A stretch of DNA of 64,000 bases from Bacteriovorax stolpii (GTDB lineage: Bacteria > Bdellovibrionota > Bacteriovoracia > Bacteriovoracales > Bacteriovoracaceae), in assembly GCA_945905815.1 (NCBI GenBank), contig CAMDQH010000002.1, forward strand, positions 27,982-91,981, written 5' to 3'. The translations under genes and the position numbers were made by a program. How positions within the stretch are numbered: position 1 is the stretch's first letter; every line of letters begins with the position of its first letter. Below are positions 8,845-17,216 of this stretch, one piece after another. A model generated the notes under the pieces. It was given only the letters and a program-made list of their open reading frames with translations. It did no database searches and had not been told where the DNA came from.

Positions 8845-9866
8845 TGATTCTCCTTGAGATTTAAAATTTTCTTGGCAACAAGCAAGGCCTCTTTCATGTC
8901 TAAAAAATGCTCACGTAGAACTTCATAACTCTCTTGAGCGGGACCTAGGAATGTGGATGCCATTCCAATAAGTGAAGGCGATTTTAATTTACTTTTTAAT
9001 TCAAATCCATCGAGGACAGTTTTCATTCCACCTGAAATAATGAATTCTTTACCTTTATTTGGAAGCGCATTTAAAATTTCCACCATCTCTAGTGCTGTAT
9101 GGCCAACATGAATAAATGGTTTTTTATATTCAGCTTCATTTGCAGATCTAAGATTCTCAAGTAAAGAAAAGTTCGTTCCTCCGTAAGCCCCTAACTCTAT
9201 GCCGGCGATTGGCATATCCAAAAGTGCTTTTAAACTTTTTGGGCCCATCCCCTGACCTACTTCTTTAATGATTACAGGATACGAACTCACTTCAAGAAAG
9301 CTCTTCAATGTATTCAGCGGATTCATTTTATATTTATCACCATTTGGTTGAAACCATTCCTGAAGTGGATTGAAATGAATAATCAGACCATTGGCCTCAA
9401 CCTTCTTCACTAGGTCGTGCAAAAGCTGAAACTTTTTACTAGAAAATAACTCCTCAAGCTGAGCATAACCAATATTGGCAAATAAAGGCTGATCGCCAAG
9501 ATATTTACGAACGGCAAAATCACTTAGTCTATCTGAGCTATTAAGAAGTGATCTACATGATCCTAAACCCATACCAAGATTAAATTCTCCACAAAGCTTA
9601 GCCAGGTTGTGATTAATTAATTGGGATTTTTCAATCCCACCAGTCATGCTAGAAACCCAAATTGGGTAATCCAGATTAAAACCTAAAAAGGGCGATAACC
9701 AAGTTTCGCTTGGTTCAGGGTGAGTAAAAAACAACGGTTCATAATTAAAACGGCCATCAACAGTTGCAGCTGAAGTTTTTGATTTATGAGTCAACTCAAT
9801 GTGATCCTTTTTCCTTTGAGAGACCTCAAATGAATCAGGAGAATACAGGGTCTTTGACATGACCAT
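8841..9866 (-). CDS. fni: Isopentenyl-diphosphate delta-isomerase, type 2 (FMN)
   Basis: Interconverts isopentenyl and dimethylallyl diphosphate using reduced FMN. Diagnostic motifs of the type 2 enzyme are in order: RKKDHIELTH (18-27), PIWVSSMTGG (68-77), GLGSCRSLL, HFNPLQEWFQPNGD, then VIIKEVGQGM and GAYGGTNFSLLENLR. The 341-residue length is normal. It is the promoter-proximal gene of the minus-strand operon; two ATGs (9866 and 9860) are possible starts and neither has a strong ribosome site. The ~140-base region to the divergent prenyl synthase should hold promoters for both. Confidence 0.93.
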   Translation of the reverse strand: MVMSKTLYSPDSFEVSQRKKDHIELTHKSKTSAATVDGRFNYEPLFFTHPEPSETWLSPFLGFNLDYPIWVSSMTGGIEKSQLINHNLAKLCGEFNLGMGLGSCRSLLNSSDRLSDFAVRKYLGDQPLFANIGYAQLEELFSSKKFQLLHDLVKKVEANGLIIHFNPLQEWFQPNGDKYKMNPLNTLKSFLEVSSYPVIIKEVGQGMGPKSLKALLDMPIAGIELGAYGGTNFSLLENLRSANEAEYKKPFIHVGHTALEMVEILNALPNKGKEFIISGGMKTVLDGFELKSKLKSPSLIGMASTFLGPAQESYEVLREHFLDMKEALLVAKKILNLKENQ

Positions 9867-10012
9867 GGATTACCAAAAATGGCATCAAAAGTCATGGTGT
9901 TCCTTGCAGTTAATCATTTAGCTATCTAGTTGAAATCATGCTAATATCGCTGCTTGGTAAGCTTAAATTCATACCTTGTACAAACAAACCGCTTGAGGCC
10001 ATAATCGTGTCC

Positions 10013-10930
10013 ATGGATTTTAATCAACAATCAGTCCTTTTTGAAAACTTTCTGGTTGAGAAAACCAACAGCTATTTCCCTCTTCCTTCGTTAATCAACG
10101 AAGCAGTTCATTATTCACTTTTAAGTGAAGGTAAAAGAATCAGACCACTTTTATGTCTTGGATTCGCACAAGCATTTAGTGGTGACCAAGATCAGGCCCT
10201 TCGTTTTGCCGTGGCAATCGAAATGGTCCACTCTTATTCTTTAATTCATGATGATTTACCGGCCATGGATAATGATGATTTACGAAGGGGAAGGCCAACG
10301 AACCATAAGGTTTTTGGGGAAGCACATGCTATTTTATCAGGTGATTCTTTACTTAATATGGCACCCGAATTTCTTCTTAAAGAGTTACGCCTATTGCAAG
10401 TTGACCCAAACAAAATAATCGACATTGTCGCTCTACTCATGGAAGCAAGTGGACATGAAGGAATGATTAAGGGCCAGTCACTAGATATGCAATACCAAGC
10501 GAAGGATCTTTCGAGGTTTGATAATGAATCGCTGAAGAGTATTTTATCAAATATCCATAAACTTAAAACTGGAGCGCTCATTACCTGGAGTTGTATTGCA
10601 GGACTCCACTCTCACGACGATACTCAGTTTGTTCAAAAGTATAAGTGTCAGGTTAAATCGATTGGACAAAGAATCGGTCTATTGTTTCAAATCATAGATG
10701 ATATTCTTGATGTTACATCAAACATGCAAGACCTGGGTAAAACTCCAGGTAAAGACCAACAAAACTCTAAGCTCACTTATACCCATCTTTACGGAGTTCA
10801 AGGCGCAACTGCTATTGCAAAAGAACTAATTCAGGAAATTTATCAAGATTTAGAGGGATTTAAAATTAATGGTGACTGGCAAATCATCAGGCAAATAATC
10901 GACTCACTCGAGGAAAAGCTTCCCCAATAG
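10013..10930 (+). CDS. ispA: Farnesyl/geranylgeranyl diphosphate synthase
   Basis: Elongates dimethylallyl diphosphate with isopentenyl diphosphate, drawing on the operon that diverges from it. From ATG 10013 it is 305 residues, the IspA size; an in-frame GTG at 10007 sits at better spacing from a GAGG (9994-9997) and is an alternative, and an ATG at 9938 would add an unlikely tail. First aspartate-rich motif: HDDLPAMDNDDLRRGRPTNH; second: QIIDDILDV. The residues before the first motif (EMVHSYSLIHDD) are like those of farnesyl synthases, so a C15 product is likely, though C20 cannot be excluded. Its stop lies 2 bases from a convergent gene. Confidence 0.9.
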   Translation: MDFNQQSVLFENFLVEKTNSYFPLPSLINEAVHYSLLSEGKRIRPLLCLGFAQAFSGDQDQALRFAVAIEMVHSYSLIHDDLPAMDNDDLRRGRPTNHKVFGEAHAILSGDSLLNMAPEFLLKELRLLQVDPNKIIDIVALLMEASGHEGMIKGQSLDMQYQAKDLSRFDNESLKSILSNIHKLKTGALITWSCIAGLHSHDDTQFVQKYKCQVKSIGQRIGLLFQIIDDILDVTSNMQDLGKTPGKDQQNSKLTYTHLYGVQGATAIAKELIQEIYQDLEGFKINGDWQIIRQIIDSLEEKLPQ

Positions 10931-10932
10931 AT

Positions 10933-11628
10933 CTACTTCCTTGGACTAATAACCATTACGAACTCTCGTTTTTCTTTTTCGCCTATACCTTTTAATACGG
11001 CCGGAACGTTTCCACGGATTAAAAACTCTTCTTTGCCGCCAAGATCACAACCAAGAAAAACATCACGATCAGGATTTAACTTTATTAAATCACTAAGAAG
11101 TTTTTTAAGTCGATAAGGTGTATCCATCCAAATCAAAGTCTCAGGTCGTTTTAATTCTTTTTTAATCCAATCACTTCGCTCCGGTTCTTTGACTGGAACA
11201 AAGCCAGAAAAGACGAAACTAGCATGAGAAAATCCTGAGAGTGCAAGAGCAAGAGATACGGAATTGGGATAAGGGGTAGCGGTAACTTTTATTCTTTTTT
11301 TATGACAAGCATCGACTAGCCGTTGACCTGGATCACAGAATGCCGGTAAACCGCAATCACTTAAAAGATAAACTCTTTTGCCATTACTTAACTCTTTAAT
11401 TATATCAGACTGAATTTTTTCTTGTGTATGCTCATTAAACAAAACAAATTTTTCGATAGCTTCACGCGGAAGGCCCCACTTAAGCCAACGTTGCCTTCCA
11501 ATCTTATGTTCTTCAACTAGAATCATGACATCTGCTTTAAGGGCATCTTCAAGAAGTCTTGCTTGAGCAACAGGCTCCAAAGGCAATTCTTCTTGTATGG
11601 GAGTCGGCACTAAAATTAGTTCACTCAT
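10933..11628 (-). CDS. RsmI-like SAM-dependent methyltransferase
   Basis: Tetrapyrrole-methylase fold protein of 231 residues related to RsmI, which 2'-O-methylates C1402 of 16S rRNA. Seen: LILVPTPIQEE at the N-terminus, VLFNEHTQEK, VYLLSDCGLPAFCDPGQ (RsmI has LVSDAGTPxISDPG), and a serine-rich PNSVSLALALSGF loop. The canonical N-terminal PTPIGN reads PTPIQE and there is no C-terminal extension, so it belongs to the shorter RsmI-like group and its target may differ. It follows the next gene directly (TAAATG), suggesting coupling. Confidence 0.75.
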   Translation of the reverse strand: MSELILVPTPIQEELPLEPVAQARLLEDALKADVMILVEEHKIGRQRWLKWGLPREAIEKFVLFNEHTQEKIQSDIIKELSNGKRVYLLSDCGLPAFCDPGQRLVDACHKKRIKVTATPYPNSVSLALALSGFSHASFVFSGFVPVKEPERSDWIKKELKRPETLIWMDTPYRLKKLLSDLIKLNPDRDVFLGCDLGGKEEFLIRGNVPAVLKGIGEKEKREFVMVISPRK

Positions 11629-12168
11629 TTATTCATCCAGGCTTAGGAAAAGTTCGGGGCGGTGAAAATCAGGATTCGATTCAGGATTGGGTGAAAGAGC
11701 ATAAAATTCTCTCGGATCATGTGCGAGGCAAGAGAAAAATCCGCCGTATAGCTTATCCCCGGTCAATCCTGGAGGTAAAATGACTTCCATTTTTCCTGAC
11801 CACATTTTTGGCGTTAGGGTAACTTCTGTCTTAAACGACAATTCTTTGGGTGCAAAGAACGTATTTCTTGGTTCTACAATGATAAGAGCAAAAGGTTGAT
11901 TTAAAGGAGAAACTTGAATTTCTAAGTAAGGTGCCTTTAAGTCATTTTCGTCTTTTCTTAGCTGCAGAAAGGCCTCTATAACGTCCTTATTCCATAGCCC
12001 CCAATTCTTAGACCAATCTTGGGTATAAACTTCGTCCACCTGCCAAGCAGGCCCAATTCGCTTTTGGATTTGAAAATCAATCACAACTGCTCTGTCTGAG
12101 CGCTGCCAACTAATTTTAATGCTGTGGCCTGAAAAGGTTGGCCCATGTTTTTTGAGGTAAGCTTGCAT
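11629..12168 (-). CDS. Carbohydrate-binding-family-9/DOMON-like protein
   Basis: No signal peptide is visible in this 179-residue protein. A late segment resembles the CBM9-like DOMON fold: WNKDVIEAFLQL (usual form W-N-D-x-V-E-x-F), YLEIQVSPLNQP, then GGFFSCLAHDPREFYALSP and PDFHRPELF near the C-terminus. The ending with FHRPE is typical of that fold in proteins of unknown ligand. Cytosolic location and lack of a catalytic partner leave its role open. It shares an operon with the RsmI-like gene, whose ATG follows its stop with no gap, and diverges from the methylase gene at 12193. Confidence 0.5.
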   Translation of the reverse strand: MQAYLKKHGPTFSGHSIKISWQRSDRAVVIDFQIQKRIGPAWQVDEVYTQDWSKNWGLWNKDVIEAFLQLRKDENDLKAPYLEIQVSPLNQPFALIIVEPRNTFFAPKELSFKTEVTLTPKMWSGKMEVILPPGLTGDKLYGGFFSCLAHDPREFYALSPNPESNPDFHRPELFLSLDE

Positions 12169-12192
12169 AGTTTGATGCTATCATAGCGATCT

Positions 12193-13308
12193 ATGAACGT
12201 CAGCTATCAGTTATTTTTAGTCATTCCTCCCGGCCTAGAAGATTTAGCTCTCAAAGAAATTGAGCTGAAATGTCCTGTTTCGCCAATCCAAGTGCATAAA
12301 GGTGGCCTAGAGCTTAAAGCTGACCTCAGTTGGATTATTAAGGCACACACTCAACTTAAAATCCCCACGCGAATTTTAATGCGACTTAGTACATTTAAGA
12401 CCAGGGATTTCCCCAAGCTTTATCAAAAATTTGTTTCTTTTAAATGGAATGACTATTTGTCTCACCCTGAACCAGAATGGGAAATCAGTTGTAGTAAGAG
12501 TCGCTTGATGCATACTGGGAGAATCGAGGAAACAGTTAAAAAGGCCCTAACCGAGGCCATGCGCAAACAGCCATTGGGCAAGGATTGGGAGAAAAAGCAT
12601 CACTCTCCCCAAACATTTTATATTCGTATTGTAGATGATGATCTAACTCTCAGCCTCGATCTATCTGGTGAACCACTTTATAAGCGGGGCCTACAAAAGA
12701 TTAAAGGCGAAGCTCCCATTCGTGAAAATTTTGCAGCAGCATTTGCTTTTGAAATCCTACATGATCTCAAAACAGAAGTGACACTGGTTGATCCGATGTG
12801 TGGCTCAGGTACTCTCCTAACAGAAGGCCTGACATTTTATCGGCCTCTGCATTTAAGGAAATTTAGTTTTGAAGAGGCGCCATTTTTTAAAGGCAAACTT
12901 ATTAAGCTGGAAAGTCTTGATCGCTCTCTACCAGTTACCAAGGCCCTAGGTTTTGATATTAATGGAGAGCTGCTTGCAAAAGTCGTTAAGGAATTAGACG
13001 CAAAACTTCCCATTACTTTAAAAAACCAAGATTCTTTAGTAAAAAAATTAACAACGGATGAATCGGTTATTCTTTGTAATCCTCCATATGGAGAAAGAAT
13101 CCAGATTCAAGGTAAAAGGGGAAGCTTCTTAAAAGAAGCTTGGGAAAAGTTCATGCAAGAAGACCGCCCTCTTCGGTTTGGTTGGGTGCTACCTTCAGAT
13201 ATGGATGACTTGTTTTCAAAAGCTCCAGGTTATCATTTAAAAACAAAACGCCATCTCAAAAATGGTGGAATGGCCGTCACATTCTGGATATGGGAAAGAG
13301 AATCGTAG
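12193..13308 (+). CDS. THUMP-domain RNA methyltransferase (RlmL N-terminal type)
   Basis: Likely N2-guanine methyltransferase of 23S rRNA or a tRNA. The 371-residue protein has an N-terminal ferredoxin-like/THUMP region (about 1-165, with the typical SLDLSGEPLYKRGLQ strand at 154-168) followed by a Rossmann methylase: SAM motif VDPMCGSGTLLTE (199-211) and the catalytic CNPPYGER (295-302) that places the target amine. It lacks the C-terminal RlmK half found in E. coli RlmL, as is common outside gammaproteobacteria. Transcribed alone, divergent from the DOMON-like gene. Confidence 0.85.
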   Translation: MNVSYQLFLVIPPGLEDLALKEIELKCPVSPIQVHKGGLELKADLSWIIKAHTQLKIPTRILMRLSTFKTRDFPKLYQKFVSFKWNDYLSHPEPEWEISCSKSRLMHTGRIEETVKKALTEAMRKQPLGKDWEKKHHSPQTFYIRIVDDDLTLSLDLSGEPLYKRGLQKIKGEAPIRENFAAAFAFEILHDLKTEVTLVDPMCGSGTLLTEGLTFYRPLHLRKFSFEEAPFFKGKLIKLESLDRSLPVTKALGFDINGELLAKVVKELDAKLPITLKNQDSLVKKLTTDESVILCNPPYGERIQIQGKRGSFLKEAWEKFMQEDRPLRFGWVLPSDMDDLFSKAPGYHLKTKRHLKNGGMAVTFWIWERES

Positions 13309-13411
13309 CCCAATTTATCAAACTAAATCTCTTATTCCTAAAGATAGAAACAAGATCCTTTTCATTTATTAAATAAAATCTTTCCCTTAAAATAATTCCA
13401 ATGGTGGTGTT

Positions 13412-13773
13412 ATGAAATTACTTTTTTTTTATTTCTCAGTTTTAATTCATATTTAGCATTTGGTCAAAATGATGCCACCCCTGATAATTTCGTTGAAGAA
13501 GATACAACATCCGAAGACACCTATGATGATCGAATTACAACGGATGCAGATGAATCACTTGCTCCATGCAAGTGTCCTATGATTGATATTCAGGCCCAGG
13601 AAGCCCAGTCGACAGTTAATGACCTCTTTCCACAAGACTCTGTTTTTCTAATTGCTCCGTACAAAGAACCGAGTCCTCCAGCAAAGCAAGAGAGAGAAGT
13701 TATACCCGGTTACGTTGAAAAACTGCCTAAAGGATATAGTGATAGTTCCTATACACAGATCCCGCAGAACTAA
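13412..13773 (+). pseudogene. Exported protein with a frameshift at a T9 run
   Basis: An ATG at 13412 starts MKLLFFYFSVLIHI and stops. If one T is added to the run of nine at 13422-13430, the reading becomes MKLLFFLFLSFNSYLAFGQ, an excellent signal peptide, and continues without a stop to 13773 for about 120 residues: an acidic linker (TPDNFVEEDTTSEDTYDD), a CKC pair, and a proline-rich C-terminus. Without the shift, the downstream frame has only a late ATG at 13579 with no ribosome site. Either the gene is broken, the base count is wrong, or transcriptional slippage on T9 restores it. Function unknown; it precedes the transglutaminase-like gene. Confidence 0.6.
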
Positions 13774-13811
13774 TTTACTCGAGTAACTCTTGCCAACTAT
13801 TATTTTCCTGC

Positions 13812-14459
13812 TTGGATTTTTTGTCTATGGGACGTAAAATTTCATATATGAATAAACAAGCTAGGGCCCTGATAAGAAAACTTAATACTCCTGTTAAAAT
13901 TCAGGAGTACCTTTATACCGTAAAATATAATCCAGATAATTCTGCAAGATCAGCAAGGCGTGTTTTAGAAACAGGAAAAGGTCATTGTTTTGAAGGTGCT
14001 ATGGTTGCTGCATTTCTTTTGGAACAAATTGGTCAAAGGCCACTTGTTATGGACCTTAGAGCACACAACGATGATGATCATGTGGTGACACTTTTCAAAG
14101 AAAAGGGAAAATGGGGAGCCATTTCTAAAACAAATACGGCCGTTCTTGGTTACCGAGTTCCGATTCACCGATCACTTCGAGAAATTGCGCTTAGTTATTT
14201 TCCTGTATATCTCAATATCAAAGGTCGTATGACATTAGTCGACTTCGCAGGTCCAATAAATCTTGCAAGCGCACGGTTTAAAAAATGGGACTGGAGATAT
14301 GGAGATGAAAACTGTGAGGACATGGGAATTAGTTTTAATAAAATTCGTCATCAACAACTTATTTCGCGAAAAGATATTGTAAAACTTCCGAAGGCCCATG
14401 ATATTGTTGCAAAAGCTGCCCTACTTGGTGCCTTAAGGTCTGGTTTGTATCAGGCCTAG
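13812..14459 (+). CDS. Transglutaminase-like cysteine protein
   Basis: A 215-residue protein (from TTG 13812; ATGs at 13827 and 13848 are alternatives, none with a good ribosome site). The centre has the transglutaminase-like/papain-like triad layout: Cys in TGKGHCFEGAMVAAFLL, His in DDDHVVTLFKEKGKW, and a polar residue in AISKTNTAVLGYR. Such proteins act as peptidases or amidases, often on the cell wall, or as inactive binders. No signal peptide is seen in the frame as given. It lies 38 bases after the frameshifted exported gene and overlaps the convergent lipoprotein stop by 4 bases. Confidence 0.6.
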   Translation: MDFLSMGRKISYMNKQARALIRKLNTPVKIQEYLYTVKYNPDNSARSARRVLETGKGHCFEGAMVAAFLLEQIGQRPLVMDLRAHNDDDHVVTLFKEKGKWGAISKTNTAVLGYRVPIHRSLREIALSYFPVYLNIKGRMTLVDFAGPINLASARFKKWDWRYGDENCEDMGISFNKIRHQQLISRKDIVKLPKAHDIVAKAALLGALRSGLYQA

Positions 14460-14794
14460 TACTGTAATTTTAATTTTTCAGCGACACACGATTTAAAAAT
14501 CTTTTTTTCAGATCCATCCGGAAATTTCTCAACCAGTACGGCCCTATTCCCTTTTGTAAGCCAAAGTAGATTATCGTTATGATATCCAGTATCAGTCGTT
14601 GTTACAAAACTATGTAGGAGCACCTGCTGATCTTTGTGGTAGCGTATGAGAATACTTTCATAATCATCCGCATGCTTTAAAACTACTTCTTGATTTTTAT
14701 CGCAAAGGTAATAAGTGATTTTTTCCTGCTTAGGATCAGTGTATTTATAATCTGCACATGAAGCAGTAAGTACAAGCATCAAAAAAAATTTCAT
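14456..14794 (-). CDS. Small lipoprotein of unknown function
   Basis: 112 residues with a short signal (MKFFLMLVLTASC) whose Cys13 fits a lipobox, although Thr at -3 is less usual. The mature part is hydrophilic with an aromatic-rich middle (YHNDNLLWLT) and two more cysteines. I do not recognise a family. It sits downstream of, and in the same orientation as, the U32 gene pair, 9 bases from the next gene, and may be the last gene of that operon. Confidence 0.5.
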   Translation of the reverse strand: MKFFLMLVLTASCADYKYTDPKQEKITYYLCDKNQEVVLKHADDYESILIRYHKDQQVLLHSFVTTTDTGYHNDNLLWLTKGNRAVLVEKFPDGSEKKIFKSCVAEKLKLQY

Positions 14795-14803
14795 TAAATA
14801 ATC

Positions 14804-15958
14804 CTAAGGGTGCTGATAAAAAACATGGGACTTGACCCAAACACCACCCACAAATTGGATAAGTGCTGTTTTTTGAGGTTCTATATAATCTACTTCTTCA
14901 AGGCTTAGATTTCGAAGCGAATAGATCAGCGCTTCAAACACTTCACCTTTTGGGTGAACAATTTTCAATTTATCCGATTTACGTAACCCTTTAAAGTTTT
15001 TTACAAAAATGGCAAGGTGTGAACCTTTTTCAGCTTCCAAAACTTCACCAAGGTAATTACCTTCTCTCGATTGAAGACGATGATTTTTGAGTTTAGGAAA
15101 GAGTACATCTGTTTTATTGACGAGGTAAAAACCCCGCATGAGATCTTGGGGATATTTTTCCTTGAATTCTATGAATGAATCCTCATTGAAATCTTCAGTT
15201 AATGCCTTTATTTCTTTAAGTTGATCAAAGGCAGAGAAACGAAGATCAATACGAAAAAAACCTAGGCCAAGACTTTTAAGTTCGTTAGCAAAGTCCACAA
15301 GACAAAAATCTTTGATATGAAACATAAATGTTCCATGGCGATTTTCTATTATGGGAAACCCTTTATGTGGAGACTCTTCGCTTTCACCAATCGCACTTAT
15401 TTCTTGATTAAAAGATAATTTGTCTTCACTAAGAGGACTTAGAAGCTGCCTTGGAGTATAGAAAAGTAGTATGCGTCCAAGACCTAAAAGCTCACAGGGA
15501 ACTTTCAAAATCTTGCAATATTCCTCAATTTTGATTTTTGGAAGCTCAATTGATAAAGCTATTCTTTCCATTCGACCCTGAACGTGATCAATCCAACCCT
15601 GAAGACCAGGAAGATTATGATTTCCATTCTCAGCGATGAATTGCAGAGGTTTAGTCGTATTTTTAAGACCCCATTCAAGAGCACCAGGGTCTTGAACTCG
15701 AAGTGAATCAAAAGAATCTAATAAAGGAACGATTTCAAGTGCAAGCTTTGCGAACGTATTCTCAGTCATGAGAATGTCCCATTCGAAAATGACTTTAAGA
15801 CCTAATTCTTTTGCACGTTTTGAAAATTCAAAAAAATCTTCAGTTTTTAATTTACCAAATCGTGAAAAATCTTGATGCCCTAGAATCACTTCTTGCAGTC
15901 CTTGATCCTTGATTAAATTCAAATCATTCAAGCTTTGGGCAAAAGTCGTAAGCTTCAT
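14804..15958 (-). CDS. Divergent U32-type TIM-barrel protein, partner of the next U32 gene
   Basis: A 384-residue protein that reads like a degenerate peptidase-U32/UbiV-like barrel: EVILGHQDFSRFG near the start, LDSFDSLRVQDPGALEWG, CKILKVPCELLGLGRILLFYTPRQLL, then NRHGTFMFHIKDFCLVDF and an extra C-terminal domain with GNYLGEVLEAEKGSHLAIFVKN like that of TrhP/RlhA-type proteins. The four-cysteine iron-sulfur set of U32 proteins is incomplete. Its ATG overlaps the stop of the complete U32 gene (ATGA), so the two probably work together, as UbiU/UbiV and related U32 pairs do; that partnership is inference. Confidence 0.6.
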   Translation of the reverse strand: MKLTTFAQSLNDLNLIKDQGLQEVILGHQDFSRFGKLKTEDFFEFSKRAKELGLKVIFEWDILMTENTFAKLALEIVPLLDSFDSLRVQDPGALEWGLKNTTKPLQFIAENGNHNLPGLQGWIDHVQGRMERIALSIELPKIKIEEYCKILKVPCELLGLGRILLFYTPRQLLSPLSEDKLSFNQEISAIGESEESPHKGFPIIENRHGTFMFHIKDFCLVDFANELKSLGLGFFRIDLRFSAFDQLKEIKALTEDFNEDSFIEFKEKYPQDLMRGFYLVNKTDVLFPKLKNHRLQSREGNYLGEVLEAEKGSHLAIFVKNFKGLRKSDKLKIVHPKGEVFEALIYSLRNLSLEEVDYIEPQKTALIQFVGGVWVKSHVFYQHP

Positions 15959-17157
15959 ACTTTGACCTTTTGACGAATCAAGTGAAGACTCTCCACTCCA
16001 TTTTGATAGGGAAGCTTGATCAATGTCGATGGTCTCGTTCTGGCCACTGGTTTCATCATGATATCAGTTATCTCTCGGGCAACAATTGTAATTGCCTGAC
16101 CTTTAAAGGGAAGAATTTCTAATTCATCACCTTGATTAAAAGCATTTCTAACTTCTATAACGATTCCCGATTTAGGCGACGCCTCGATAACAGTTCCGGC
16201 CATCTGCCACTCTGTCTCTGTGTTTTCTCTTTCGTTAAAGATACTATCAGTACCAGCGGCTTCAACCAAACTCGCATTTGTATAGGCCCGGTGGGAAACT
16301 TTTTTGAGTTCAGACTCCCAATAAAGCAGATCATCAGATAGAAAATTTCCGTGCTCTCGATAATATGCAAGTGCTTCAGTATAAACCTTACTCATCGTGC
16401 CGGCATAAAGATGACTCTTCATACGCCCTTCAATTTTCAATGAATCGATCCCTTCATTAATAAATTCCGGCAAAATTCTAAGACCTTCAAGATCTTTGGA
16501 ACTCATAAAAAAAGCTTTTTTCTTTTCTTCTGTATCTAGCCCCATATCTAGTGAGTATTCAAAGCGGCAGGAATGAGCACATCCTCCACGGTTTGAATCA
16601 CGGCCTTGCGTAAAGTTTGAAATCACACAGTGTCCAGAATAGGCCATGCACATGGAACCATGAATAAACATTTCAACTTCTATGTTAGCTTCACGCTTAA
16701 TTTTTCCGGCCTCTTTCACAGATAGTTCTCGACCTACTACAACTCTCGTCGCCCCCATGGACTTCCAAAGCTTAGCAGCTTCTACGTTGAGAGTTGAGGC
16801 CTGAGTTGAGATATGAATCGGAATGCTCGATAAACTTGATACGGTTTTCACAACTCCCAGATCTGAAACAATAACTGCATCAACTTTGATCTCATTAAGG
16901 AAATTCACAAAATCCGGTAGTTCAGAAAGATCTTTGTCATGTAGGAAAGAATTCAAAACGACATAAACCTGAGCACCACGATCATGGGCAAAATTCACGC
17001 CTTCACGGAGCTCATCCAGAGTAAAATTATCAGCTGCTGTCCTTAGACCAAATTTCTGTCCGCCCACATAAACTGCGTTGGCACCATAAAGTACCGCTAC
17101 TTTCAATTTATCTAGGCTTCCGGCCGGGGCCAGGACTTCAGGAAAAAAATGTGACAT
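15955..17157 (-). CDS. Peptidase U32 family protein (TrhP/YegQ type)
   Basis: U32 proteins of this type are iron-sulfur enzymes in RNA hydroxylation (TrhP prepares 5-hydroxyuridine in tRNA) rather than true peptidases. I use the ATG at 17157 because GGGAG lies 9 bases upstream and the protein then starts MSHFFPEVLAPAGSLDKL, the usual N-terminus. Motifs: YGANAVYVGG, IHISTQASTLN, VEMFIHGSMCMAYSGHC, then SNRGGCAHSCRFEY, giving the cysteine cluster; a C-terminal domain with VIEVRNAFNQGDELEIL follows. First gene of the U32 pair, divergent from the SGNH-like gene. Confidence 0.85.
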   Translation of the reverse strand: MSHFFPEVLAPAGSLDKLKVAVLYGANAVYVGGQKFGLRTAADNFTLDELREGVNFAHDRGAQVYVVLNSFLHDKDLSELPDFVNFLNEIKVDAVIVSDLGVVKTVSSLSSIPIHISTQASTLNVEAAKLWKSMGATRVVVGRELSVKEAGKIKREANIEVEMFIHGSMCMAYSGHCVISNFTQGRDSNRGGCAHSCRFEYSLDMGLDTEEKKKAFFMSSKDLEGLRILPEFINEGIDSLKIEGRMKSHLYAGTMSKVYTEALAYYREHGNFLSDDLLYWESELKKVSHRAYTNASLVEAAGTDSIFNERENTETEWQMAGTVIEASPKSGIVIEVRNAFNQGDELEILPFKGQAITIVAREITDIMMKPVARTRPSTLIKLPYQNGVESLHLIRQKVKV

Positions 17158-17216
17158 ATTTGGAGACTCCCAAGAATCATTTACCAAAATCCAGCTATAA
17201 GTTAAACTATTCTTAG

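Noticed and set aside
9938..10012. N-terminal extension of the prenyl synthase from ATG 9938
   Set aside because: The extra 25 residues do not resemble IspA N-termini and no ribosome site precedes that ATG.
10246..10581. Long antisense open frame in the prenyl synthase gene
   Set aside because: It mirrors conserved coding sequence, has no recognisable motif and no ribosome site; a shadow of ispA.
13790..13848. Signal-peptide-like reading LPTIIFLLGFFVYG ahead of the transglutaminase-like gene, joinable by removing one T from a T6 run
   Set aside because: A T6 run is too short for a strong slippage claim, and no ribosome site or ATG marks the start; kept only as a possibility for the uncertain N-terminus.
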